Origin: Tubiluchus corallicola
Lineage: Eukaryota > Priapulida > Priapulimorpha > Priapulimorphida > Tubiluchidae
Assembly (NCBI GenBank): GCA_030141605.1
Contig: JAQGDQ010000080.1
Location: 250,001-310,000 of the forward strand
Reading direction: 5' to 3'
DNA: 60,000 nt
Below are positions 13,500 to 24,924 of the stretch, in pieces (position 1 is the first letter of the stretch; every line of letters starts with the position of its first letter). The position numbers and the translations under genes were made by a program. Under the pieces are notes generated by a model, which saw nothing but the letters and a program-made list of their open reading frames with translations, ran no database searches and was not told where the DNA came from.

Positions 13500-14350
13500 A
13501 ACAAAAAAGGTGAGACAAACGCTGAGTTGGATTTCAGCCTCTCAACAGAAGAATTGCTTTGACAAAGCTAAAACAAATTAACCCAAAAAAGGGCACCGGG
13601 TGGGATCAAATTCCTAGCAAGGCACTGAAACTGGTTGCTCATCAGCTATCTTATCCCGTATCATTATTAAGCGGTAGTTAAAAGTTATATGAGACAAAAT
13701 ACGTTTCCTTATGACTAGAAACTGACAGCTGTGATGCCGGTATTTAAGCCAAGAGATGCAGCGACACGGACAAACGCAAATATAAGTATTTTGCCTTGCC
13801 TTTCAAAAATTTATGAAGGTATAATTAGCTACAAGTTAACTAATTACATAAACCCATTATTTTGTGATATTTTTGTCTTGCTTCCGCCAGTCTTACGGAT
13901 GTCAAGATGTATTGCTGAAACATGTTGAAGATTGGAAACGATTAGATCATATAACACATAATGATTGACCTTAGTAAAGCTTTTGAATATTTACCTCACA
14001 GTCTGTTAAAGGAAAGACATATGGCGCGTTCAGACGTAGAGACTTCTCTAGCAATTTATTGCGCAACTTCTCTTGAGAGTAAAGTTGCAAAGTGTGCAGT
14101 GTCTGCAGTAAAGTTGCAAAGTGTGCAGGGTTTGGCAACTTCTCTCGCAACTTGTTGCAACGTGTGTACAGCTTATCAATTTCTCTCACAACTTGTTTGG
14201 CAACAACTTGCGAGAGAAGTCTCTACGTCTGAACGCGCCATTAAATATTACAGTTTGTCAGCAAATCTCACTGTTGCTTTTGACCGCCTACTTTTCCAAT
14301 CGTTTACAAAGAGTTAAACGCCAACAATATTACACTGAGTGGTTGCGGCT
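13500..14350 (+). mobile_element. LINE remnant, reverse-transcriptase N-terminal half, interrupted by a MITE
   Basis: Across several frames it reads as the early RT domain of a Jockey/CR1-like LINE: KGTGWDQIPSKALKLVAHQL, then a LTAVMPVFKPRD segment, ISILPCLSKIYEGIISYKL, and IDLSKAFEYLPHSLLKER. The MITE at 14021-14241 then interrupts it, and LLTAYFSNRLQRVK resumes afterwards. Stops and frameshifts make it non-functional. Confidence 0.8.
14021..14241. mobile_element. MITE with near-perfect 29-bp terminal inverted repeats
   Basis: The left end, starting ATGGCGCGTTCAGACGTAGA, is an exact inverse of the right end, ending GAACGCGCCAT, over about 29 bp. The 221-bp interior consists of repeats around GTTGCAAAGTGTGCAG and CAACTTCTCTCGCAAC. 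It splits a LINE open region, which shows it arrived after the LINE. Target duplication is unclear: TA/TTA-like bases flank it without a perfect match. Confidence 0.85.
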
Positions 14351-14359
14351 TAATAAGGT

Positions 14360-15000
14360 AATGCAATGTAATGTAATTTATGTTCACATCAGTACAACAG
14401 TACAGAACATATACATGTACAAAAATAAAATTATAACCAAAATAACAACATAATTAACATCATATCAGAACAATTTACATAGGTCCTACATATCGTAATG
14501 CAGAAAGCTGAAGAAGCTGAGAGCTTGTAAAAGCTTTAAAGGTGGTTCTCCAGGGATGAATTCTATTTAACGTGTTTGATTATGATTTATTTTCTAAATT
14601 AGACTGTTGCAAGCTGCTACAAGTTGTGTCTAAGGACGAGGCTAAACTTCTTAGCATCACAAAACATGATAAGCTATTATTCAATAAGCATATTTATAAC
14701 TGAATTTTGTAATCAGTCAGATACGTAGCTTATTGTGACGGTCTAGATCGCAAACTCAGAATCGAGGCGGCGCCGTAATCGTGCATAGCGGTTATGTTAT
14801 TGAAAACTACCTCAAAAAAGATTAGAAAATGTTAAAATTTAGTGGAATAACACATAGTTCGTTCAGATTTTACTTTGCAAAAACTAATGCCAAATCGAAT
14901 ATGAGTACAAACACGCCAGACAAGCAGAACGTAGATTTATGTTAAGATCGGGTTGAGAAAAGTTCGAGATTGATGAGTCAGCAGACTGAATAGCTGATGT
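14360..15000. other. Unassigned; possible minus-strand LINE 3' fragment
   Basis: Read on the minus strand, the stretch 14350-14630 ends in ATTACATTACATTGCATT, which resembles the short tandem tail of some CR1-type elements. The coding match is too weak to call. Confidence 0.3.
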
Positions 15001-15023
15001 ATATCCAACAAGGTGACAATTGA

Positions 15024-15830
15024 GTGCTGGAAATGAGCGCTAGCAATACACGGACAATAACATTGAATTTAGCCTCTACTCTAGCTGGAAAAATGCAGCC
15101 TACTTCAGACATTCAAAAATTAATAGAAGAATTCGAGAATCAACTGACATTCATTAGTATCAAATTTGCGGGGACTGATAGCTTTGTGGAAGAAGCCAAA
15201 TCGCAAAATTTTCTAAGCAACAAATTTGATGGTTTGCAAGAACATCTGAACAAATATCAGCAAGACACGGAACACGGAATATCTGAGAGAAGCAAGCAAG
15301 ATACTGAAAACCACAGTTTTCACATTACAAAACAGACTAAAGACTGCTGAAAGTGAACTAGACAAACTAAAACTATATGAGTGCAGAGACACATTGGAGT
15401 TCTAGTAATTCCTCATGAAGTTACATACGATATCGTGCTAAGTGTAGCCAGAAATATGGGAATCGACTTGCAGCCTCAAGGTATCAGCACTCGTACAATT
15501 AGCACATAGACTGGCAGCATCTAAAAACGGAGGACTTCCACGAATCATTGTAAAGTTCACAAGACGCGACAAACGGGATGAACTTTATGATGTTAGACGA
15601 AATGCCGAAAGTACTAAAAATCTTGATTATGCATCGTATACTGATAACCGGATCTACATAAACGAATACTTGACCTTAACAAGGAAAAACTACACAAACA
15701 ATGCAGTTACTATGCTAAGGACCACAAAATGAAGTACTGCTGGACAAAATACAGGAACATGTTCTTACGGAGAGATGATACAAGCCAAGTCATTGAAATA
15801 CAGTGTGAGGGGGACCTAGGTAAACTTTAA
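15024..15830 (+). pseudogene. LINE ORF1 remnant (coiled coil plus baculovirus-FP-like domain)
   Basis: The first frame, 15024-15350, is charged and likely helical (KLIEEFENQLTFISIKFAG). After a frame change the sequence gives VIPHEVTYDIVLSVARNMGI, RIIVKFTRRDKRDELYDVRR, DNRIYINEYLTLTRKN and KYCWTKYRNMFLRRDD. This last order (RIYINE-LT...R...W...G/N-IF-R) is typical of the FP-type C-terminal domain in many invertebrate LINE ORF1 proteins. It would bind RNA in the element's particle. It is broken by at least two frame disruptions. Confidence 0.7.
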
Positions 15831-15885
15831 ACTCGCTACAAGGTCTTATTGTATCACTAACTCAATTTACTAGCATAATTAATTA

Positions 15886-16902
15886 ATGGAAAAAAATGTC
15901 CATGTGTACCCTATAAAAAATCAAAAATCCATTTGTTGTGATGTGTGTAATATGTGGGTGCACCTTAAATGCACCACGTTAAGTGTTTGTGAATTTAATC
16001 ATTATGCTCTATCTTCTGATGATTACATTTCTTTAAAATGTATAAATACATCTTTGCCGTTTCAGTGTATTGATGATGCTGTGAATTAAACGAGTTATGT
16101 TCAAATCTAACAAATCTATCTTCTTTGCTTGATTTTCTTACGCTCGCAAAACTCAAATGGGATGATGTTGATCCTGATGCACATCTTACCACGTTTGATA
16201 GCAAATACTACAATTTGCATGCTCAAGAGACGAACTTTAATTTAAAAAAGTCCAATAATGATTTATTAATAGTACATTTTAATCTCAATAGTATTCAGAA
16301 GAGGCATTCTAACATGCTAGAAGTACTCGTGCATTTCACTGTTCTTCCCGATATTATTTGAATACCGGAAACAAGACTGAATGAACTTTATCAATCTTTT
16401 ACAACGAGTTTACCTAACTATTCTTGCATGTTGATTCGAAAGCTTACGCAAATGGCGTAGCTTTATATATTTCAAATTGGGTTTGAGGCATACAGTAAAA
16501 GATGAGTACAAAATTAATTGTACTACAGAAATAACAACTACAAGTAAGAATTTTAATAGCATTACCCAAAATTCACACATACAAGTCGAGGATGTATGGC
16601 TAGATGTTGAAGTACCTGGTAAAAAGAAACCAATCACATGTGGTGCGATATATCGACACCCAAATACCATTGTTCAACATTTTTACAGCGAAATGGACCA
16701 TGTATTATCAGCCATTGGCAAGTGAGGAAAGGCTTGTTATCTGTGGCGATATTAATCTTAATCTTATGCAAATAGAAGAGAAAACATTTATTGCAGATTA
16801 TCTGAATTTACTCTACTCTAATCCATTAGTAACAGAGCCAACTAGAAAAGCCAACCATTCTCGGACACTTATTGATCATATATATATATATATATATATA
16901 TA
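15886..16902 (+). pseudogene. LINE ORF2 5' part: PHD finger and APE endonuclease remnant
   Basis: 15886-16089 holds a PHD-like Cys/His pattern (CCDVC, WVHLKC, then a later LKC). After a frame change come LLIVHFNLNSIQKRHSN and LPDII-IPETRLNELY, which match the N/E motifs of APE-type endonucleases. ICGDINLNL and SRTLIDHIY match the GDFN and S-T-IDHI motifs. The last motif runs straight into an AT microsatellite at 16877-16902, after which about 200 expected bases are missing. Confidence 0.75.
16877..16902. repeat. (TA)n microsatellite inside LINE endonuclease
   Basis: A run of TA dinucleotides replaces the sequence after the LIDHI motif. Confidence 0.9.
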
Positions 16903-16949
16903 GATTATTGCACGCCCCATTTAAGACATTGTCAAGAACTGAAAAAGTT

Positions 16950-18250
16950 GCTTTTTCTAAGCCATGGATAACTAAAGGTAATCTTACGTCAATAAAAACA
17001 AAAAATAGGTTATATGAGGACTATAAGATCACAATTGTATCTAAAATTAAGCAATTTAAACAATTTTCCAATAAACTTAATCATCTCATAAATGTAGCTA
17101 AATGAAATTATTATACTACATCACTACGTGATAATAAAGCTAATATTAGAAAGATTTGGGCAACATTGAATAATTTGATCAATAGACAAAATAAGCCGCG
17201 CATAACTCCAACCAAACTAGTTATAAATCATGCTGAGATTACCGAACCCATTACTATCTGTGAATTTATAAACAATTACTTTGTATCGGTTGGTTCTGAT
17301 GTTCCAAAAAAGTACCATCTACTCCAATAACATTTGGCTCTTTTCTTAGAATGCCTAATCAAAACTTCGTCGTTTTTGGGCCAGTTATCGAGTACGAAGT
17401 TTTTTTTCACTATTGCTGCATCAAAAACAAATAAATTTACTGGATCCAAAAACGTCTCGAATCAGTTTTATAAAATTTCACAGCCCATTCTTACTCGATT
17501 ACTAACTATGCTATACAATAAATCTGTAAAAGAACGTGTCTACCCGATGTGTTAAAAATTGCAAAAATAATCCCAATTTACAAATTTGATTCTCCCTATA
17601 ATTCCACAAATTATAGGCCAATATCTCTTTTGTCACCTTTTATCAAAGATATTTGAAAAATTAAGTTACTCCAGGCTAGCTGAATTCCTTATAAAAGAAC
17701 AAATTTTAAATAAATTCCATTTTTGGATTCAGAAAAATCATTCTGCATCTTTAGGCGTATCAGAAATACGTGTAGTTGAAAACTTTTTAGCAAATACTGA
17801 TAAGGGAAAAACTGCTTGTGCTATATTTTCAGATTTGTAGAAAGCATTCGCCACGGTACAACATGACATTCTGTTGTATAAGTTATTACACTACGGTATC
17901 AGGGGAGACCACTTGCACTTTTCACGTTTTATCTAACCAACAGGAAACAGTTTACGTCTATTGACTCATCAGAGTCATGTCTTGCAAATATAAGCTGTGG
18001 TATCCTACTGGGTTCTACATTGGGTCCGTTGTTATTCCTTTTATAAATTAACATCTGTCAACTTGTTCTTAATTTAACACCAGGCTGTTCGCAGACAATA
18101 CAAACTTATTTTTAGCACACCAAAATATCAAAACATAAGAATAATCAGTAAATGTGGAGCTAGACAAGGTTAATAAATGGAATAAACTATTAATAAATTA
18201 TAAAGAAAAACAAAATATGTGTTAATTGGAAACAAGCAACATAACAATAA
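16950..18250 (+). pseudogene. LINE reverse transcriptase remnant, catalytic residues lost
   Basis: Conserved RT blocks are visible: WITKGNLTSIKTKNRLY, NYRPISLLSPF, KIFEKLSYSRL, and a DL-KAFATVQHDIL block with a stop codon at 17838. A GILLGSTLGPLLFLL block follows, then the core box near 18088 reads LFADNTNLF. The second Asp of the FADD box is Asn (AAT at 18097-18099), and the Asp of KAFD is Ala. Two metal-binding residues are therefore gone in addition to the frameshifts. Confidence 0.8.
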
Positions 18251-18254
18251 TTTA

Positions 18255-18872
18255 AAGCAAAACCGGATCCAATCTTAAACTGTACGCATTCCGAACGATT
18301 ACATTACCATTCTACTGTACGCACTTCGGAAACGCAAATCGAGTGTGATAATTATTAGTTGTGATGCCCATTTTTCTTTTATTAGCACTTTGCACTCAGC
18401 ACTTGCACCGTGGAGATACCTGTATTGGACACAGTATGTTTTGTAAATCCACTATAAAGAAATAAAGTTTAAACAAAAAAACAGGTGCTGTACCTCTCAG
18501 TTCAGACGTGTTAGTTTCTGACGAACTACACTCGTTGGACAGCTCATGCGTGAGCACAGCGGTAAATTTGAAATTTGAATTATTATCTTAAAACTCGCCT
18601 AGTTTTAGTACAACACGCTAAATATCTTACAGTAGCACTGTACTTCAATTTTCGTTTGACAAACACGTGCAACACGCTCATGGAAAATTTTTGCTGTTGA
18701 AAATTACGTTAGTTTGTGATCAGTAGTTGGGCTTGGCCGACGTTAATTAAGTTTATAATCTATAATTTAATTATCAGAAACGCTTTTGCAGCATTAATTG
18801 TGTTCAAATGTCTACTTTTTTATCGGATTTGAAAATGGGGTAGTATATGAAGAATCATCCTGCCTTCCTTCA
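18255..18872 (-). repeat. Dispersed repeat family R1, copy 1 (nested in LINE)
   Basis: Its reverse complement aligns with 44872-45475 and 57015-57465: the end CAGGATGAT-TTCATATACT, a CTGTTGAAAATT-like block, the core AAATTTCAAATTTACCGCT, and the other end CAGTTTAAGATTGG. It interrupts the LINE C-terminal coding region. It has lost about 150 bp relative to the 45-kb copy and carries its own insertion at about 18333-18478. Confidence 0.85.
18333..18478 (+). mobile_element. Short poly(A)-tailed insertion within R1
   Basis: About 145 bp is present here but absent at the same point of the 45-kb R1 copy. It ends CACTATAAAGAAATAAAGTT then A-rich sequence, as expected for a retroposed 3' fragment of a LINE or SINE. 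The source is unknown. Confidence 0.5.
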
Positions 18873-18879
18873 AACATAA

Positions 18880-19628
18880 ATATGGGCGCCTGTAATATTG
18901 AATCTATTCAAGAAATCAAATATCTTGGTATATTTATAGATAGCAGAAAATACATGTAAAGCATATGGTCAACAAAATTAGCAAAATAAGTGGTGTATTT
19001 AGCTAGAAAACGACACTATTTAATGTAGATGCATTACGGCTCCTATATTCTGCTCTTGTCATGCCATATTTGAGTTATGGCATTCTTGCTTTGGGTACTG
19101 CTTCAACATCGTCTTAAAACCATTGGTTTCAATACAAAGTAAAATTATCAAACTTCTAACATTTACCAGTAAAAGAGAACACGTAACAACTTTGTATTTG
19201 CAATTAAATTTACTAAAGTGTATAATCTGTATAAACTAGAACTGGTCAAGTTCGTATATAAATTCAAAGATAATTCACTCCCGGATCTCTTTAGCAATTA
19301 CTTTAGCATGTAAAATTCTACCATTCTACTAGGTTTGCTAGTTGCTACTACCCAGTCTTATTTTATTGAAAGATTTAATTCATCTAAAGTATCTTTAAAA
19401 CATCAAGGATCTATGTCGTGGATTTCATTATCAGACCAATTAAAATCAAGTAACTACAATAAGTTAATTCTAAATTATAAAGAACAACTTGCTGCTGTCT
19501 GCAAATCAATGAGATATTTATTGTCATTCGTACAGCATCAAAATTTATTTCAAATTATTTGTCTGATACACTTGGTCCCAAATGTCTCAATATCTTTATT
19601 TCAAGAATTTAGTAACTGTATGTTTTAA
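18880..19628 (+). pseudogene. LINE ORF2 C-terminal remnant
   Basis: After the R1 insertion the LINE resumes with IQEIKYLGIFIDSRKYM, a LLYSALVMPYLSYGILALG block and, near the end, a frame at 19335-19628 containing ERFNSSKVSLKHQGSMSW. These are the usual post-catalytic and C-terminal blocks of CR1-like LINEs. It contains in-frame stops. Confidence 0.72.
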
Positions 19629-20214
19629 ATTATGATCCTTTATGATTTTGCTCTAGGCATAATGTGTAAAATCATTTCGCAATAACTTGCGTTTGGTTCA
19701 GTTTTAGATGCTTTAGTTGTCTTCATTCGATTACCATATTTTATTTATGTACTTAGTGTACTTATACAGGTATATTTTTTCATTATTACGACACCTTAAG
19801 TTTTTTGTTTGATTTACATTTGACTTAGTCTTTCTTTAGTTTGATTTATTATAAGTTTCTCGACATCTTTAATTGAAAATTCTCCTGTTTTTGTTTTTGT
19901 TGCCTGACATTGAAGTTAATGCCCAAATTACGCATTTTCTGTTATGTTATTTTAAATTACCTTTCGTTTGTTCGCTTCGCATGATTTAGTTCAGAATTGT
20001 AAATTTTGGTTATTTAAATTATTTCTAGTTTGCTGCAGACACAGTGTATATATTGTTTATACTGTAATTAGATAAATCTTGAGGAGTTAATAAAAAGAAT
20101 TGAATTGAATCTACGATTCCTTTATAGCTTCCAATTTCAGTACAGTCTTTAGTGGCACGTTTGTTCAAAAACTAGCCCTACAGTACTAGGGAAAAATACA
20201 AGTAGGATGTTTAC

Positions 20215-20640
20215 TAATGATTTTTCGAGCTCGTATAACGAACTATCCTCAAGAGCAGGACTCTATGAAGAGTTTGAACAATTCAGTCAAAACCACCTAC
20301 ATAATATCAAACCACCCTGCACCAGACTATTAGCATAACCTAATTAGCAAGAAACCTTAACAAGACAACTGAGCTGTAACAAAAACGCGCAGATTCCTCG
20401 CTTTAATTCAGTGTCCTTCGTGAAAGAATCTGTCAACTTCAGAGCTGACTAACTCTGGAAACTATTTTAAATCTTGTACAAGCACAGTAAAAGCCAACAA
20501 GCTTACTAAACACCTGGAAAGCCTGCTCAAAATTAATTCTGTCTTTACTGTTTCTGATATTCTGTCCACTTTATGTTCTCATTATGTAAATTTTGATACC
20601 ATGGAAGTTATAATTTATAAAATAAAACTAATCAGATACT
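20215..20640 (+). mobile_element. Second LINE 3'-terminal fragment
   Basis: The sequence reads RRFLALIQCPS, then NLSTSELTNSGNYF, and TVKANKLTKHLESLLKIN in shifting frames. This resembles the R...LWN-LP...FK..L..L ending of CR1-like ORF2 proteins. It ends TTTATAAAATAAAACTAATC. Confidence 0.45.
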
Positions 20641-20649
20641 GCTACATCA

Positions 20650-23600
20650 CCTTGTGTATTATATGTATGTCTGGTAACCCTTTTCTCTTTTCTATCTGCG
20701 TACATTATATGTTATGTTTCTACACGTGATGAATCTGCATAAATCATTTGTAAAATTTGCTATGTTTGCATCACGTGCATGGCCTGCAAGAGCTAGTATT
20801 AGTGACAACTGCGATGGTATGCATGCACGTATTCTTCACGATATCACACAGTCAAATTTACCCGAAAGCCTTCTCGCGAGTAATAACAGAGAAGTTAATA
20901 ACCAAAAAACTGTATAGGTGGAGACACTTTCTTAAATTTTAATTATTATAGCATTTTTGAGTTTCTGACTTTGTCAGTGATGTTCAACCAATGAAAATAA
21001 CAGATATTGCTTGATCATCTTATACATTATATTACCATACCACCATACCTTCATAGGCTGTTCTAAGGTTGTTAAAAATGTCCAATATTAATAAATTAGA
21101 CCTAGTAAAATCTGTGTATAAATATAAGTATAATATGCTATCAATCTTGTTTGCAGGTTATATAGAGTTATTTGATGTTAACATGAATATCCATTACACC
21201 TAGTTGACCTCAAAAAATTGTTTTTTGTTGTATCAAGACACACAAGTAATAGAGTAATTACTGCACTGTAAGCTACCATTACAAATCTCTAAAGGTTAAT
21301 ATCTAAATATAGTGTAACCGTTACTGATAAATATTATCTTGCTAGTGATTAAGAATCGTGTGTAATCCTAAACTTTTTTCGTACCTTTCAGTCTTGTGTA
21401 TAGAAGAGAAAGAACCTATACGCATATAAAATATACTGTACATGACTTTTCAATTAGCGGTATCAAGTTAACGAAAAGTAAACATGTATATATTTGCTTT
21501 AGGAAAAAATATTTTTCAATGACATAAGGCTATCTGGAAAATTACGTTGCGTAGCATACATCTAGCACTTTCTTACGCAAATTATTATTAGAACATGCTA
21601 TATTATTTCATGCTTATTTTTTATCGCCTCGGTTTTTTGCTTTCTCGTTGTATGTGGTCATTTGGTTGCAAATTTTTAGAATTTTTTACATAAATTACTT
21701 TTTATCAGTTTACACTTTCACTTTTACCAGTTTTTGCTACTTTATTGCTTTACGTTTTTACTTTTCCAGTTCTTGCTTTTTGTGGTTTCAAATAACTATT
21801 TAATTTACAAGAAGCTGTCTGCAGTCTTTTGCGTCAGATTTTTTTGTTAATTAGTATAATACTATGTGTAAGCCTATGTAATGTGTACAGTTATTTTATT
21901 AAGTAATCTTGCTGATATTTTATTATCATTTCAGTTTGGTTTTATCATTTCGCGCTTATTTCAGTTCTGCTTCCACTATTAATGAACAGCGTACATTAAT
22001 GTATACAGAGATGTGTACAGTAAATTTATTCCGAGATATGCATAGTATTCTGTGCACATCTGACAAACACAGTGACAAAAATGAATGTCAGTACATACAT
22101 AATTTTGTCCTCATTTAGTTCGACAGTTTTTGCTTTCGCTGCTTAAAATGTTGAAGCAGCATTACCTGTTGCGCTTATTTGACATCGAATCTTACATTAT
22201 AAGTCTTACAGTAGGGAATACGAATCGGATATCGTTTAGCAAACTTTCATGCTGCGGTATTTTTAGAGAATTAGCGTCGAACAGGGAGCCAAAGAAAGTT
22301 ATGTGCCCGAAATGTATTTTCACATAACTGTATATGACTACATATGTTTATAGATTATACATTATGAGCGGTTAGCACTTTTACTTTACATCAGATTTAC
22401 CGAAAATAGGATATGCAAACTTTCGTCACATTGAAATTCTCGCAACTTGATACCAAAGACTTACATCGCAAACACCGAGACCTTTATTTTAAGTTCTTAA
22501 TCGTGTTGGCTGTAAGTTCAGTTAATTAGCAATTACTATAATAGGCACCTAGTGCGAAAACAAATAGCGGTAATCTATCATTTCAGAACTTTTTACGTAG
22601 CGTTGTAACGGCACTGCATAGGCGTAAGCAGCCCCAAAACAAGATTTTTGGTGGAGTAATGAAAAAACAGAGACTTTAACTGTGTAACTTTTATCCGCGA
22701 GCATCGTACATCTAAGAGATAGTTATTGTTCATGTTAGGCATTAAGTTTTCTTAGCATCTACTTTTAAATTCATATTAATTGGAAACACAGAGGGATAGG
22801 CACATGAAACTTGTAGGATAGATACCTGGGATAGGGGCTCAGACAATGACATTGGTCAGTTTTGTGGCTACCTGACCGTTGGGCTATCGACTGGTAATGT
22901 TACTCAGTCGGAATGGTCAATGATGCGCACACTTTTCAGGTAGTATCTGTTTAATTTTGTAATGTGTAGTGTGCTGCTTTACGTCATTGATTTTTGTCCT
23001 AATTTAGTCAAAACGTGTCTAATGTATAATAAGATGTTTTCATGCAGCAATTAACTCACGATTAACTCAGCTATTTAGTGCTTGTTTTCCTTCTGAAAGA
23101 ACCCTGCAGAAAAATAGCTGGGATAACTTTTTTTAGACGTAATTGCAAAAATCAGTGAAAACTCTCCCATAATAGATTCATATAAGAGACCTGCAGACAA
23201 ACAGCAATACCGCTGTTTGTTAATTTTAAACCGTGGGCAGATAATGTGTATCTTCCAAAAAAGCACAAGAAAACATTCTTCATGAATAAACCTTAAAAAA
23301 TCCTCTTGAAAATTTCTGCATACAGGGCTTGCGTAAGCAGTAACGCTGCATAAAACTTATATAAACTCCCGAGATGACTGTTATGAGCAGGAACGGTAAG
23401 ACGTTTGAAATAAGTTTGAAAAAAATAATCAAAGCAGTCGTGACACTCTCTTCGCTAACTAAGCTAACGTTTAAATTACTTTATCTTGTCAGTAAAATCA
23501 ATAATATGTCATTTTGGTGAATCAGTGGTGCACACTAGAATAGCCGGGCAGTGCCTCTTCACCGGGTAGCATGGACATTTTAAGCTAATAAGAATTTCTT

Positions 23601-24500
23601 TTTAAATTACATAAGTCTTTCAGATAAGCGTACTGCCAAGTAATAAAACTTCGTATGCAAAGTTGTTTGGAATGTACTTTAAAATCTCCCTTTCTTCCCC
23701 GTTTAATATAAAATATAAACCACTGTAGCTATAAGTTTGATGTACTAAGTTGGAGTCGATACGTCAACAGGTGCATGTGATCTGCAGCAACAATGATCAT
23801 GGTAATAAAAAACAGCACTAATTTAAATAAACAACATCAAGTTTATTTTCTAACGAAACAAACACATAACGTTTACTGTAGTCATTACAACACCTCACTA
23901 TTTCAAGATTCAATCCATATCTAATAACGTCATTCGACTATGAAGAAATACGTTGCCTAAAAAATCTGCAAGCTATAGTTTAATAAAAATGGAAAATGAG
24001 ATTTAGAGGATTGTGAAATTTAGTGGAAAACGACGGGAATTTAATTCACATGTAATTTCTATCTTACTAAATCAAACTTGATTGCGCATAACTTTCAAAA
24101 AAGTCAAGTCTAACTTAAGGATTATTATAGTTGTTAGAAGTAAATTTTCGTTTTCATCGTTGAGTAAAAACCGGGATGTGTAATAAAGCTTTCACAGCTG
24201 AATAGGTCATTGATTCCATGTAATACGTACGTGGAAATGGTCGAAGCCTTAATGAAAGTGGAACTTTTAAAAACCTACGTGGTTTTGTTAAGATGCATCT
24301 GAATAATTCTATAACAACTGACTGCCTTTATAAAGCTTATTCTAAGGCTAAGGAAGGCATCATACTAGCTCCCTAATGACAGTTATAGATAATATGTCGC
24401 ATGGGAGGTGAAAAGGAGTGAAAATCGTAAACACACTATTGCCTAACAAATTTGCCTAATTACAACGTAGTTACAACGTGTTGTCACGTTTACATCGTTT
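20650..24500. other. Intergenic DNA 3' of GPCR-B, no gene seen
   Basis: AT-rich. It should contain the GPCR-B 3' UTR and polyadenylation site nearest 24500, but no signal could be assigned with confidence. The short frames (for example 21909-22118 and 22130-22327) lack motifs. Confidence 0.5.
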
Positions 24501-24503
24501 GGT

Positions 24504-24924
24504 TTATCTGTGGTTTAGCTGTTGAGTGTTTCTTTTCGCGGTCACGTTTTGGTTGTTTAGGGGATTTACAGCTGAAGAGTGCTCAGCCCAACTAACTTCC
24601 CAAAATGACTTGGGGCATAGTAGTCGTGTGAAAGCTTCACGAAACATTTGATGTGTGACACCATAAATGATGAAATTGATACCACTGTTGGTGAAGTGTG
24701 CTACTTGGATAATAATAGCGTGCCAGATTTTAGGAGCCCTATCATGAACATCTACTACTACAGTCAGGGCGTATATGCCCCACGTGGAGAAGAAAACCAT
24801 GAAGATGAAAAAAAGTGTTCTTGCCAAACGAATCTCATCTCGTTGAGCACGAGCACTTAATACCAGTTCTTTCGAACCGGACTGCATGTTCTGCCAAATC
24901 TGCCTTTTCTTCTGGCTGACAAAA
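24504..24924 (-). CDS. GPCR-B exon 5 (ICL3, TM6, TM7, tail)
   Basis: 421 bp to the stop codon TAA at 24504. It begins FVSQKKRQIWQ and contains the TM6 start EIRLARTLFF, TM7, a helix-8-like FREAFTRLLC with a potential palmitoylation Cys, and a hydrophilic tail. Confidence 0.92.

Larger units (their letters stand above)
15000..20110 (+). mobile_element. Nearly full-length CR1-like LINE, inactivated and containing a nested insertion
   Basis: In order it holds an ORF1-like coiled-coil/FP-domain region, a PHD finger, an APE-type endonuclease, a reverse transcriptase, a C-terminal domain, a long 3' UTR, and a tail TAATAAAAAGAATTGAATTG. The layout fits CR1/L2-group LINEs. Every part has stops or frameshifts, and repeat R1 is inserted at 18255-18872. 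It lies between GPCR-A and GPCR-B. Confidence 0.85.
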
